From: Rutstroemia sp. NJR-2017a BVV2
Lineage: Eukaryota > Ascomycota > Leotiomycetes > Helotiales > Rutstroemiaceae
DNA length: 64,000 bases
NCBI GenBank assembly: GCA_002946415.1
Contig: NJPS01000050.1
Location: forward strand, 186,001 to 250,000
Direction of reading: 5' to 3'
The translations under genes and the position numbers were made by a program. Each line of letters opens with the position of its first letter. The stretch's first letter is position 1. Positions 20,570 to 31,667 of the stretch are shown in pieces. The notes beneath the pieces were generated by a model, which saw only the letters and a program-made list of their open reading frames with translations, was not told where the DNA came from and did no database searches.

Positions 20570-22828
20570 ATGGTAAGACACCCCGATTTGGATAAATTGA
20601 CTATTGATGGTTATGAGAAGCGAAGGGGCAATTGTCTTTAAAGCACAAAGAAATTATGAGAGAGGCTAATTCGTGAATGGATTGTAGGCGCAGGAACGAG
20701 AATTAAAACGCAAGCGCTCGAGACCGTCGAATTGGTGGGAGGCTTCTGTGGGGGAGGGGATGGATAGTATAGGAGAACTGGGTAATGGGGGAGAGAGGGA
20801 TGGAGGAAGTGTGGAAGTAGTGGGGAGGGATGGGAAAGAGAAGGAGAAGGGGAAGAAAACTGGGAGGGGAAGAGGCAGACAGTCTTTGGGTGCTGGTGGT
20901 GTGGATGAGAGTCGGGAAGTTGATCCGCCCGATCGAAATAAAGTGTTGAATTTGGCGCAAATTGAAGATGGGAATGGGAATGGAAATGCGGATATACAGC
21001 AGAGGGGTCAGAAGAAGAGTAGGGGAAGACCTTCATTATCAGCAGTAGATGCGGCTGGGCATGGAGATTCAGAAGCAGAAGTCGAACCACCGAAGAGACG
21101 AGGCCGGCCATCGATTGTGGACAGCGAAACGGAAGTAGCTGTCAGTGCGCCGTTTGGAGGAAAGAGGAAAGAGAGAATGGGGAGGGTTGTGCAGGCGGAG
21201 GGGTCGGGTGCGGGAGAGGAGAAAGCGAAAGGGCAGGTGGCGGAGGAAGGAGAAGGGAGTAATAAAAGGGGACGAAAAGTAAATGGAGCTACGGGGGTGA
21301 AGTCTGGAGATGAGGATACTGCGGCGGTACGGAAAGAGCGGCAACCGCGGACGGAAGTCCAGGAGGATGAAAATGCGCAAGAACCAAAAAGGCGCGGACG
21401 GCCATCAAATAAAGAGAACGGAAAACCCTCTACTGAAGATGCTGACAAAGAAGGGCGATTGAAGAAGAAGGGAAGGCCAGCTAAGGAGAGTGAGGCGACA
21501 TCCACAGCCCAGCCTGCAAAGGAACGATCTAAGAAGCAAGATAAGCGCGATCAAGAGGATAGAGATCCTCCTGCGAAAGAACGGAGGCGAAAGCTAGGCA
21601 CTGAGCATGGCGAGAATGAAGAAGAAGCTCCTGCTAAGCAATCTAAAGAGGAGAAAAGAAAGAAACGCCACAATTCCGATGTAGGTGAATCTGAGAGGAG
21701 CGAATCTTCTCGAGCTGGTAGACGAAACCAGGAAGAATCAGCTGAAGTGCCGGTAAAGAGTAAGAAGAAAGGAGATACGCAGATCACGGAAGACTCTTCT
21801 CAGCAATCGTCATCCAAGTCGAAGAAACGTGTCAGAATCTCCGATGTATCTGAAAACATGGAATCCAGCTCATCAAAGCCCAAATCGAAGAAATCCAGAC
21901 CTGAAAAGGATGAGCCTACACGTAAGCGAAAGGAGGCCGACGATCGTCAAGAGCAACAACCGAAGACTAAACGCCAACGGGCTGAAGAGCAACAGGACAA
22001 TCGGGCCGAGATAGAGAAGCCAGAGAAGCCTCCAAATTACCGACATCTTACTGCTGTTACTCGACGCATATCTCGCGAAACTATTGACACAAAATGGGAG
22101 CCATTACCACCAGGATGTTTGGAGAAAATCTCAGACTTACTAGTGGATGTTCAACGACCTGTCATCTTACAAGTGCGCGACGAACGAAAGAAAACACAAG
22201 CCAGCACCGCAATACAAATGATAAGCCGGAGACTCATAAGCAGGGTTCGGAAGGGCATGCCGTTTCCAAAAAGCACAAGGACTAATCGGGAAGACGATTT
22301 CGACTTTGAGAAGATTTTAGATTACAATTTGGCTTTGGAAGCTCAGCTTACACCCGTCGTACATTCCAACGAGCTTCTAGAAGCGGAGTTGAGGAAGGAA
22401 CAGATATTGCTAGAAAACGAACAGAAGTACCTGGCGGATCTGGAGGCTAATGCCAAGGATGAGGCGTCGAAGAGGAGACAGACGGCCCGCAAAGCTCATC
22501 CATTACTGCAGTCTGAGGAGAGCATCCCGCGGGAGGAATTGGACAGCATACTTGGTCCCGATGCACAATCATCTCCTCCGGTCACCCTAGATGTAAGTCA
22601 ACTTTTTTCCAGAATGATTTTTCATGCTAACATCTTCCCTAGACCTCTAAATACCAGGATCTGGAAGACATCATGAAGAGCATAAGTGGTCACGTGGGCA
22701 GTATTCAAGGCAATTTGGAGCAGATTGAAGGGATTGGTGAAGCCATGACGAAGACTAAAGCTGCTGTACAAGCTACTCTTTTTAGGCATCTGGATCGCGA
22801 ACAATATGATAATGTCGTTTTGGGTTAA
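20570..22828 (+). CDS. fta7: CENP-Q-like inner kinetochore protein with AT-hook extension
   Basis: CENP-Q (Fta7 in fission yeast, Okp1 in budding yeast) is part of the constitutive centromere network. Coding exon 1 is just the ATG (20570-20572) before a GTAAGA donor. After a 115-nt intron, exon 2 (20688-22592) starts AQERELKRKRSRPSNWWEA, and exon 3 is 22643-22828, giving 697 residues. The C-terminal 230 residues fit CENP-Q: YRHLTAVTRRISRETIDTKW, LPPGCLEKISDLLVDVQRPV, coiled coil LEAELRKEQILLENEQKYLA, and an end helix to RHLDREQYDNVVLG. Residues about 25-430 are a charged low-complexity region with AT-hook cores (RGRPSL, RGRPSIV, RGRPSNKE, KGRPAKE). This makes the protein much longer than usual. 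Starting at the exon-1 ATG is favoured because the upstream ATG at 20539 goes out of frame. Confidence 0.82.
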
Positions 22829-23407
22829 AAGGCGCAATATGGGGGGAGGGGGGGACTCCTGTAGACGGTGGCAGATCTGTGAGGAATGGAAAGTGGGGAC
22901 ATGGGAAACTACAACGTTCTGAGCTCCATTTCGTGGGGATTTTGTTCTGCATTGAAGGATCATGGATATTCATGGATGTTCATTTTAGAGATACCCAATA
23001 TTGTGCTCTTGTATTGCACTTCTATGTAAGAATAATGAAAAATATATTTCCCAGTACTATTTGGTCTCTTTCCTTTGTACCTAAGTACCCTTGATCAACC
23101 TCGCTTCAAATTGAAAATTGCGTACTTGCCGTCGGGCCCCGCGTTTTTACACGACAATTCAAATCGACAATTCCTGCAACACCAACTGGATACAATTATT
23201 CCGTTGCGTATGTTAGACTGGAAATGAACTTTGTATATTAGGTAACTTCCAGTTCTTACTGCAGGTAGTGAATTGTGCTGACAAGCTGAAAGTTGCCTCC
23301 ATTCGCGAAATTATTGACTACGAACCTTCAGCGTTGCCACTCCCTCATCAACGACCAGCGCAACGTCGCAGTCCAATGGAACGCTATGAAACTTAGGCTT
23401 TGATGCC
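22829..23407. other. Intergenic region, tandem genes
   Basis: 3' flank of the CENP-Q gene and promoter of the zinc-cluster gene. No gene is seen. Confidence 0.6.
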
Positions 23408-25571
23408 ATGGAACAAAATGGAGCGAACAATGGGCAGGATGCAAAGCCACCGGCATCGTCTGCAGCGTCTGGCGCAAACAAGAGCCCGAAGAAGAGGCGT
23501 AAAGTAAATCATGGTATGCGGAGGGAAACCCAGAAAGAAATCCAGAGGGGCAGAAGGAACCAACAAGTTCCCTTCTTGAATTACATGATCTGAAACATTG
23601 GCTAATTGTGGAACGTCTACTGCAGCTTGTGTATACTGTCGGCGATCTGTGAGTACTCGATTGGGTCATACTACAAGGGGGACGGGTCTTTGCATACCGT
23701 TATGCGTGACATTGAGAGGCCAGCAGCTAATTCGGTTTTGTCCCTGAGCAGCACATGACATGCGATTTGGTACGACCTTGCGCGCGGTGTACAAAGCGTG
23801 GAATTGGGCATCTTTGTCATGACGAGCCCCGCGAACCGGATTCGACCACGAAGAAAACAGCAGCGGCAGCAGCGGCAAAGAGCCAGCATCATAGCAGCAA
23901 CAACGCTACAGCGGACGAAGGAGGGACACCGCCAGATCAGCTCCAAAAATCTCTAGACAACAGTCTACATAACTCGTTTGAACCAGGTCAAGATCAAGTT
24001 CAGGAAAACAAACTGAGTCTTGGAGCACCAGCCATATCCCGCGGTGTCCCTCTTCAGCTCGCCCAGCCTACACCGGTTTCTGGAATACAATCGAATGCTC
24101 TGAATAGTAGCAACGGCAATCAATGTATGGCTTGTCTATATTTCCCTTTCAGCCTCGAACTACTTCCTATATCCTTTCCCTTTTGCATTTTATGTCTCCG
24201 AGATTACTCTGAAATATTGGGCACGGTATTAATCCTTTTTCGTTCTAGTTATTGGGTATTCGAATGACTGGCTTGGGTCGCAAAACCAATTTCAAGATAT
24301 GCATAACTACCACCCATCGTACATGTTCAACGCACCCGAGGTCACCAACGAGTACAATCTTTTGAACGACTTCCTCAACAACAGTCTTCTAGACGACGGC
24401 GCTCTCGGTACCGATGATTCTTCTAATTTTTATACAGATCAAGTTGGTTCAATGTTATCAGGAAGTGCTTCGAATACGCTCACATCCGGGGCGGCGGCGC
24501 AACAAGCAGCTTCTGGAGGTGCCTCCCTAAACCCGCCAGGAAATTCGATTTCCAGGCCTGCCAGCGTCATACCAATCGATAAAGCCCGCGAGTACTACCT
24601 CCAAGCCGCCGATCCGACTGGTAACGATGCCCCCGAGGATAGAATGCAACGACTGCTGAGGGCAAAGTACGACGCCGGAATGTTGAAGCCTTTCAATTAC
24701 GTGAAGGGATATGCGCGTCTCTCGGCTTATATGGACGGCCATATGCAGCCATCTTCAAAGCAGAAAATCCTCCGGCAATTGGATCGCTTCCGCCCGAAGT
24801 TTAGGGAGAAGGTGCAGGCCTTGACGGATATCGAACTCATCTATGTAGAGATGTGGTTTGAGAGGAGTCTGATGGAGTATGATCGTGTTTTTGCGAGTAT
24901 GGCAATTCCGGCTTGTTGTTGGAGGAGGACGGGCGAGATTTTTAGGGGGAATAAGGAAATGGCTGAATTGATACATGTTCCTATTGAGAATTTACGGGAT
25001 GTAGGTTTTTGTTTTCTGTTTTCGTTTCCCTTTTCTATCCCCTCTTTTCTCGCCAAGAAAATCGATTGTTCGATGAATCGATGGGGCACGCTCTTATTAT
25101 TGTGGCTTTTTCTTTCTCGCAGCTGAATTGCTGAGCTGAATCCAATGCCTTATACTTACAATCTGTTACAGGGAAAGATAGCAATACACGAAATCCTCAC
25201 GGAAGAATCATTGGTTAATTATTGGGAGAAGTTTGGGGCAATTGCATTCGACATGACGCAGAAGGCACTTTTGACTAGTTGCTCGTTGAAGAACCCGGAT
25301 GATAAATCGAAAGATCCGACGATTAAGTGTTGTTTTTCGTTTACGATTCGGAGGGATGATCATAAGATGTGAGTTTGTCTGTTCATTTCGTTCGCGTCAG
25401 GGACAGTAGAGGATGGGAGGAGAGGGGTAAAATGATGCGGTTGTGGTGTTGAAAATGAAGACACAGAGGACACGGGAGTTGCTCGTAGACATGACCTTTA
25501 CTGACTCTACTCCGAACAGTCCTTCTCTAATCGTAGGAAACTTCCTCCCTCAAGAGCCGATAAAACGATAG
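23408..25571 (+). CDS. acuM: Zn2Cys6 transcriptional regulator, AcuM/Rds2-like
   Basis: AcuM and yeast Rds2 activate gluconeogenic genes during growth on non-fermentable carbon. Six exons: 23408-23513, 23626-23648, 23752-24124, 24249-25000, 25172-25368, 25520-25571; all phases agree (500 residues). The zinc cluster is assembled from exons 1-3. After the basic KKRRKVNH comes ACVYCRRS, then HMTCDLVRPCARCTKRGIG and HLCHDEP, spaced CX2CX6CX5CX2CX8C. The 23-nt exon 2 carries the first two cysteines. An Ala/Ser/Gln-rich linker follows, then a conserved block (MHNYHPSYMFNAPEVTNEYN). A PAS-like C-terminal half contains YVKGYARLSAYMD, EKFGAIAFDMTQKA and the end IPSLIVGNFLP. AcuK/Ert1 is the close alternative, but the finger matches the AcuM type better from memory. 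Exon 5 lacks an obvious nuclear-export signal. Confidence 0.82.
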
Positions 25572-26669
25572 CCATGACAGCATTGTGGGTGGCATGAAGA
25601 TCTGATCTACGAAGCAGAAATAGGAGGTTCTATTTACTCAGTAAAAACCGCGGTCTAGCAATCAATCAAGTAAATTCGAAGCGATTCCAAAGAGAAAGAG
25701 AGAGAGTATCTTCTGGTGTTTATTAGAATCATAAGTCTTTGGTTAGATGAAGTACATACACAATTTGCCTTTGATGGATGATGGATGGATGGGTGGAGAG
25801 GAGTGGGGGGAGTAGGAAGGAGTTCTTTTGCTTGGGGTTGGATTCGGGTGGTCAAAATACGGAATACGTTTAATAGTTGTTCTTTCTTTGACATTTTGTT
25901 TTATGAGTTGTGTGTGAGTGGAGGGATGAAAGTATGTGGTTAAGTAAGGGGAGGTGATGAGGATGAGAGGAGAAGAGGAGGGGGGGTTGAAGACGGGGGA
26001 GATGATGTATACTTCTCTTCGTGGTATTAGGTAGGGTAGGGTAGTTATTCAAAAAAGTTGAATCTTCTTGCTGTGATTTTGGATTCTCAATTGATTCGGG
26101 CGGTTGAAGATGTTGATAAAAAAGGGAAACGAAGAAGAGAAATTTAGCTGTTGATTAGTACAAAGTGGTATTTTTGGGTTGCGTTAATAAGTGAGTGAGT
26201 AAGTATATGAGTATATTCCTATTCCCCTCCCCTCTCCCTCGTCGGCTTGGAGGGGCCGCTACTAAACAACTACCATTTTTCGTTTGTGTCTCCATCACTA
26301 GGTATCCTCGCCGACATCAACTTTCTTACATGATATGTTATGTTGGATTTCAATATTTCTATCTACTCAATCATCTATTCCTCCACTTCTTGCGAACTTC
26401 TCGGAGAACACTTCCGTTTGTAATCAGTCTTTACTTCGTGTTTCAACTTATCTACATTCTCATCCTCGTCCTCATCCTTATCACCAGCTTTTCCCAACCT
26501 AACCACCAGCTCTCACTCACTCACTCTTCTCTTCTCTTTCCCTGGGTTGCTTTTCTTTTTTCTTTATTCCTTATCCAAATCACACCGCAGGAGAAACGCC
26601 GTGGTCAAAACTTCACTACTGTACAAATACGTTTTCTTCACCTTCCTCATCGCCAAACAGAAGAAAAGA
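25572..26669. other. Intergenic region, 1.1 kb
   Basis: Between the AcuM-like gene and SPO22. The last 450 bases before the SPO22 start are pyrimidine-rich on the + strand, as in many fungal leaders. No gene is supported. Confidence 0.55.
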
Positions 26670-29600
26670 ATGACTACGCCGACCCCGATTCCTCGGAACG
26701 GACATATGGGGGATAAAGATAGAGATAGAGATAGGCGGGTGCGGAATCTCATTTGTATGTTTCATCCATTACCTTTCCCTAGCTTTCACGTTCGGATTGC
26801 ACGAGGACGATAATTTTTCTCAGAAGGGTTTGGTTTTGGGTCAGCTCATGTTATCGAGTTAAATTTTTTTTCTTTCTTTGAATGTGGATGGATTTCTTTT
26901 ACTGATTTGAACTTTGGGGATAATTAGCTTTTGCGAAAGATGTTGAAGAGGAATTGCAGAGAGGATTCGACAAGGCTGCGGGGTTGGGCGCAGGATTAGG
27001 GTTGAAGGGATGGAAAGATGTATTGAGGAGGGATAAGAAGGTGTGGCGGGATTTGGAGGGGATGGTGGAGGGGTTCCCTGTTAGTGGGAAGCTGGGGGTA
27101 GGGAAAGGGAAGGCGAAGGAGTGTACAGAGGAAATTGATGACGTGGGGACGAAGTTGTGGAATGCAGTGACGAGAGCTAGGAGGGTGGTTTTGGGTGGTG
27201 GGAATGGTTCTGATGGTGATGGTGTAGGGAAGAGCGAGGCCAGGAAGACGTTGCTAATGGTTAGGATTTATGCTTTCCTGATGTTGGATTTTGCGGGGAG
27301 TGGCGCGGGGAAGATGGCGAGTAGAGGGAAGAGAGATAGGGAGAATTTATTGAGGTTGTTGAAGGCGGGGATTAAGACTGGGAAGAACTGTTTAGGTATG
27401 TGCACGGTACGATTTGCGAGGCAGAGAGAAGAGTAGAGCAGTAGGACTGCGAATCGGGATCTTGCTGATTTGAAGGATGGTTCCAGATGAGAAAAACATC
27501 GAGTACTCGAAAACGGTTCTGGAGAAAGTCGCAGCGTATAGTGATATTCTACAGAAAGCGTTCGAAGAGACAGGGACACCCGAAGAGAAGTCGATTTGTG
27601 GAAGGTTAACTGCGGAATATTTTGTTCTGAGGACAGTTCTAGTATGTTGTATTGACACTGAGTTATTTTCAATTCTCTTACTGAGCTAACCCCATCATAG
27701 GCATGGCGACACGATGATATGCAACTCGCGGAACATATGTACAACAAATCGATGAACTCAAAAGATATATTCGACCACGACACCACAGAGAGTCTCTCGG
27801 ATGCCCTCTACGAGATAGGAAAGGAGTCACTCGCCAAGAAACAATATACCCTGGCTGCTAAATGGTTGCAACGAGCATATGATGTTTTAAATAGCGATGA
27901 TCTTGACAAACTGAGCGCCAATGCTACGGAACTACGAATCTCGATCTTGCAGACCCTCATCAAGGCACTGCTCGAAACGAAATCAGACGAGTCTCTTCAG
28001 CGAGCACAAGACCTTGTTGATCTTCTCGAAGACGAGATTGGTGATAAAATGGTGGTTCTTCTCCTGAGAATGGAACTTTTATCAGAGAGAACAGATGATG
28101 TCTTTGATGGCTTGGCATACAGCGGGATTCTACAGAGAATGATAAGGACGATGAGTTTGAGTATTGCGAATCTGCGACTGTTTCTATTCCACGCGAGAAA
28201 ACTTAACGATAAAGCGCCGAGTTTGGCGATTAAAGCGCTGGATGAGCTGGTCAGGTTGAGGATTAAGGAGTGGGTTGAGATAACGGCGCTAGGAGAGTGG
28301 TTAGAAAAGGTATTGGTTACCAGAATTTGGATGGTCGTTAGTGGGAGGGATACTGAAGAGGGGTTCGTGTGCACTGAAGCGTTTCTCGATTTGATTGCGG
28401 ATAATGTCGTAAAGGCAATGACTACTGAGGCTACGATGGCTGTTCATATGGTAGGTGGACATGCGGCAGGTTTGTCGAAGCATAAATGCTTACAGGTTGT
28501 AGTTGTTATGGAAGAGAATCGAGGCAAGTTATGGTTTGGCTCAGTATGAGACAACTGAGAAATGGTGTCGATTGGGGCTGCATCGATTGTTTGAGAAGTC
28601 TGGCGAGTTGAATGTTGCTAAGATATCACGGTAAGCGGTCCATTGATTTTCTAAGCATGATGTATTCATCGTCGCTGATAATGCTAAAGCAAACTTCTGC
28701 TATGTGCGCTGGGTCGAGGAGACGTCGGTTCTGCCCGCGATGTCTTCGGGTCTATGTCTAGCACTGCGAAAGAAGAGCCCTTAACACGATTCCTAATGTA
28801 CAAAATTGCCATCCGAAGTGAAGAGATGGAGTTTGCAGCCGAATGTCTCGAGAAGGTTGCCATCTCTCAAGGAAACGATCCAACTCTGCTGTATGCTTGT
28901 GTTCTGGATGCTCAACAAGCTGGAAATCGAACACATGTTTTGAGTGTTCTGCAGCTGGTTCTTGAGAAGTGTGGGTATAATCTGCAGGGGAACGTCCACC
29001 TGCCATCATTGCTGCGGACGACTATTGTATTACTCGTAGGTGTTATTGAAGGGGCGAAAACAAATGAGGAATCTGCGAAGCATGGAGAGTCGGTTGAGAG
29101 ACTCTGCCAACTGTTTGAAGGTGGTGAGTACGGTTTCTCTCTTTCTCCGAAATATTTACCGACTAGTTATACTTGTGACGGTACACTGACTATCGAAGCA
29201 CTCCAATCTGTACAGAAATCGCCCAATCGCGAAGTCTGGACACTCCTCGAACTCGAATGGTTTTCAAGAAACACATACAATATCTCCCTGAAAAACCTCT
29301 CACTATGGGATCCCAGACAAAGCCTCCGACTCCTCACCTGCTGTATTGGATTCATCGACCTCTACCCCGCAGACATCGGCTCCCACGCCCACGACGACAT
29401 CACCCTCCGTAAAATGTTCTGCAACTTCACCTCCGCAACCGCACTCGTGTCTCTCGCCCGCTCCGAAGACCTCATCGAGACCCAACTGCAAGACTATCTC
29501 AATCTGCGCAAACACGTTACCAGTTTCGACTCCTTGTTGCAGGAAAAACTGGAGCCGGGAAAACTGGAAGAGCTAACTGCTGATGATCTTCTGCAAAAAT

Positions 29601-30457
29601 TGGCTGTGTTACTGGCGTTTGATTTTGAGGCCGCTTGCAGACTGAAGGATTGGGATTCGTTGGGGGAGTGTATATTGAAGGCTGAGGTTTGTAGGTGTGC
29701 GTTGGTTTGGGAGTTGATGGCGGATTGTATCTTGGGGTGTGAGGCGCCTACGACGGGTGAGTTGGTTCTTTTTTCTCTTCATTATATTCCTCAAGCAAGC
29801 AAGATATACGACGTGTGTTTACTAACTACTTTCAGTCCTAGTCACCACCATGAAGAAGATCGTCAATGCAACATGGGAACTGGAAGCTTTTGATTCCGCC
29901 AAATTATCCAAATACCTACGATGCCTGTTTCAGGTGGCTATTGTTAGTAATGAGGTTATTGCGGAGGAATTGCTTGATCAGGTTAATGTTCTTGCGAGGG
30001 ATGCTGCTGAGGTATGTTGGGGTTTCTGTTTTGAGTGGCTAGTTTTGGCTTTCACTTACGGCATGCTTTGCTCTACTCTGCACAATTTTCCCTCTCGCGG
30101 AGTTATTTACTTAATTATACATTCCTCTCTTACATATCTCCTCCTCCTCTCCTCTCCTTTCCACTCCTCTATTCCTTCTCCCGTCCTCTCTTCCTCCCCC
30201 GTCCTCCCTTCCTTCCCCCACAAAAACTAACACTCTGCCCCTTCTAAATCTAGACCGACCTCCCATACCCAACCCCCGAACTCGACTGGCTGGCAACCAA
30301 GTCCTTCAACCACGCCATTGATCTGTATGTAGCGGACCAAGATTTCGCATGCAGAAGGTGGGCCGAGAAGGCCCTGAATGTCGCGAAGATGTGCGCGGAT
30401 GGTGGGGCGTTGTATGAGTTGCTGAAAGGGAAGCTGGCGGGGTTGAGATTCGGGTAG
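26670..30457 (+). CDS. SPO22: Meiosis-specific protein Spo22/Zip4
   Basis: Spo22/Zip4 is a TPR-rich ZMM protein that links crossover recombination to synaptonemal-complex assembly. Eight exons: 26670-26754, 26928-27395, 27487-27641, 27701-28450, 28503-28630, 28690-29756, 29836-30011, 30254-30457; phases are consistent and give 1,010 residues. TPR-like helices run throughout: YEIGKESLAKKQYTLAAKWL, WKRIEASYGLAQYETTEKW, LLLCALGRGDVGSARDVF. The Spo22 signature LLELEWFSRNTYNISLKNL lies near residue 710 and a conserved end YPTPELDWLATKSFNHAIDL in the last exon. A possible extra 75-nt intron at 29124-29198 (GTGAGT, CTGAC branch, AAG) keeps frame whether spliced or not; removing it gives 985 residues. 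The last intron is 242 nt. Exons 2 and 6 contain strongly G-rich and C-rich codon blocks. Confidence 0.9.
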
Positions 30458-31667
30458 GGAGTGGGGATAGGAAGGAATAACCCGGATGGGAAGGGAGAAG
30501 GGGAGGGGAAAGGGGAAAAGGAATGGAAAATGGTCTATATAGGGCAGGTAAAGATGGACGAGGGGGTTGAAAGGGGATGGGGAGAGTGTGTTGTGCTAGC
30601 TTATACTGAATACGATCTTCGCTGATTGATTTCTCAAATCTATCTTGGACAATCAGATAATAGACTGTAGTCCATCCGTCTTATATATATAAGCTTGAGC
30701 TTGTCTTGCGTTGCTGGGTTTCGGTTTAAGAATATTTATCTAGCTAGGTAGTTAATTAGTCAGTAGTATTTTTAATTCATATTCTTACCCATTTCCTCTA
30801 TAGTTATATCAATTCAGCACATCATTCCTCTCTCTTTCATTCTCTCTCACTTTCTTCCGTTTCCCTCTTCCGTTACGTGGAGGTAGAGGGAATCTGAGTA
30901 GAGAGGCATAGTTCATGAAGGGAGAGCGAGGTACGGGTAGAGAAAGGGAAAAGGGGACAAGAACAAGTGGAAGAGAAAAATCAGTAAGGCAGACACATAA
31001 GTCTTATATCAAGCTCATACACTCAACCACTCGGTAGAAGACAACTGCTCAATTGAGCGTAGATATTAGGTCAGCATCGTTTGGATTGGTCGGAGATAGG
31101 GATAGCCATGCATACTCAAAGTAACCCCATGCCAAGCCTCGTGATGAATCTGCGAATAGATGTTATGGAACTATATTGCTGGTCAGATTGTAGGCGGGTG
31201 AGCATTCAGATTGTCCCACCAAGATCTGGGAAATGGGGTGAATCGTAGAATTTTAACATATCTCATGTCTTCTCCATTGGGTGGTTTGATTGCAGGTGGA
31301 AGCCGGAACATGGATGGGGTCCAAATGGCGGTATGGTAGGCATTTGATGTATTTTCGAGTAACATCACCACACAATACGAGAGATCGAAGACCAGAACCA
31401 ACGCGACAACTTGCCACAATGGAAACCGGGAAAGCCATTCGATTTGGTCCCAGAAACATTTTCGGCCTGACCCCTGTAGGCTGATGAAGTCGCGGCGGGG
31501 GATAGTACTTCCAACCAACTCAGTCAATTCAATCAACGTCCGGCACTTGCGCGAACAGATCAGCAGTAAGCTGTACAGGTTTGACTCGAAGTATCAGAGC
31601 GTTTCGGACATTCTCATACATCTTTGATTGTATGTTGTAGTAGCAGAAAAGCGTTGGTATTGTAACG
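30458..31667. other. Intergenic region, 1.2 kb
   Basis: G-rich 3' flank of SPO22, then AT-rich sequence. A 117-codon minus-strand frame at 31183-31536 has a hydrophobic patch but no recognisable domain or gene structure. Confidence 0.5.

Noticed and set aside
31183..31536. 117-codon minus-strand ORF with a hydrophobic patch
   Set aside because: No neighbouring exons, start context or domain; overlapping frames are equally open.
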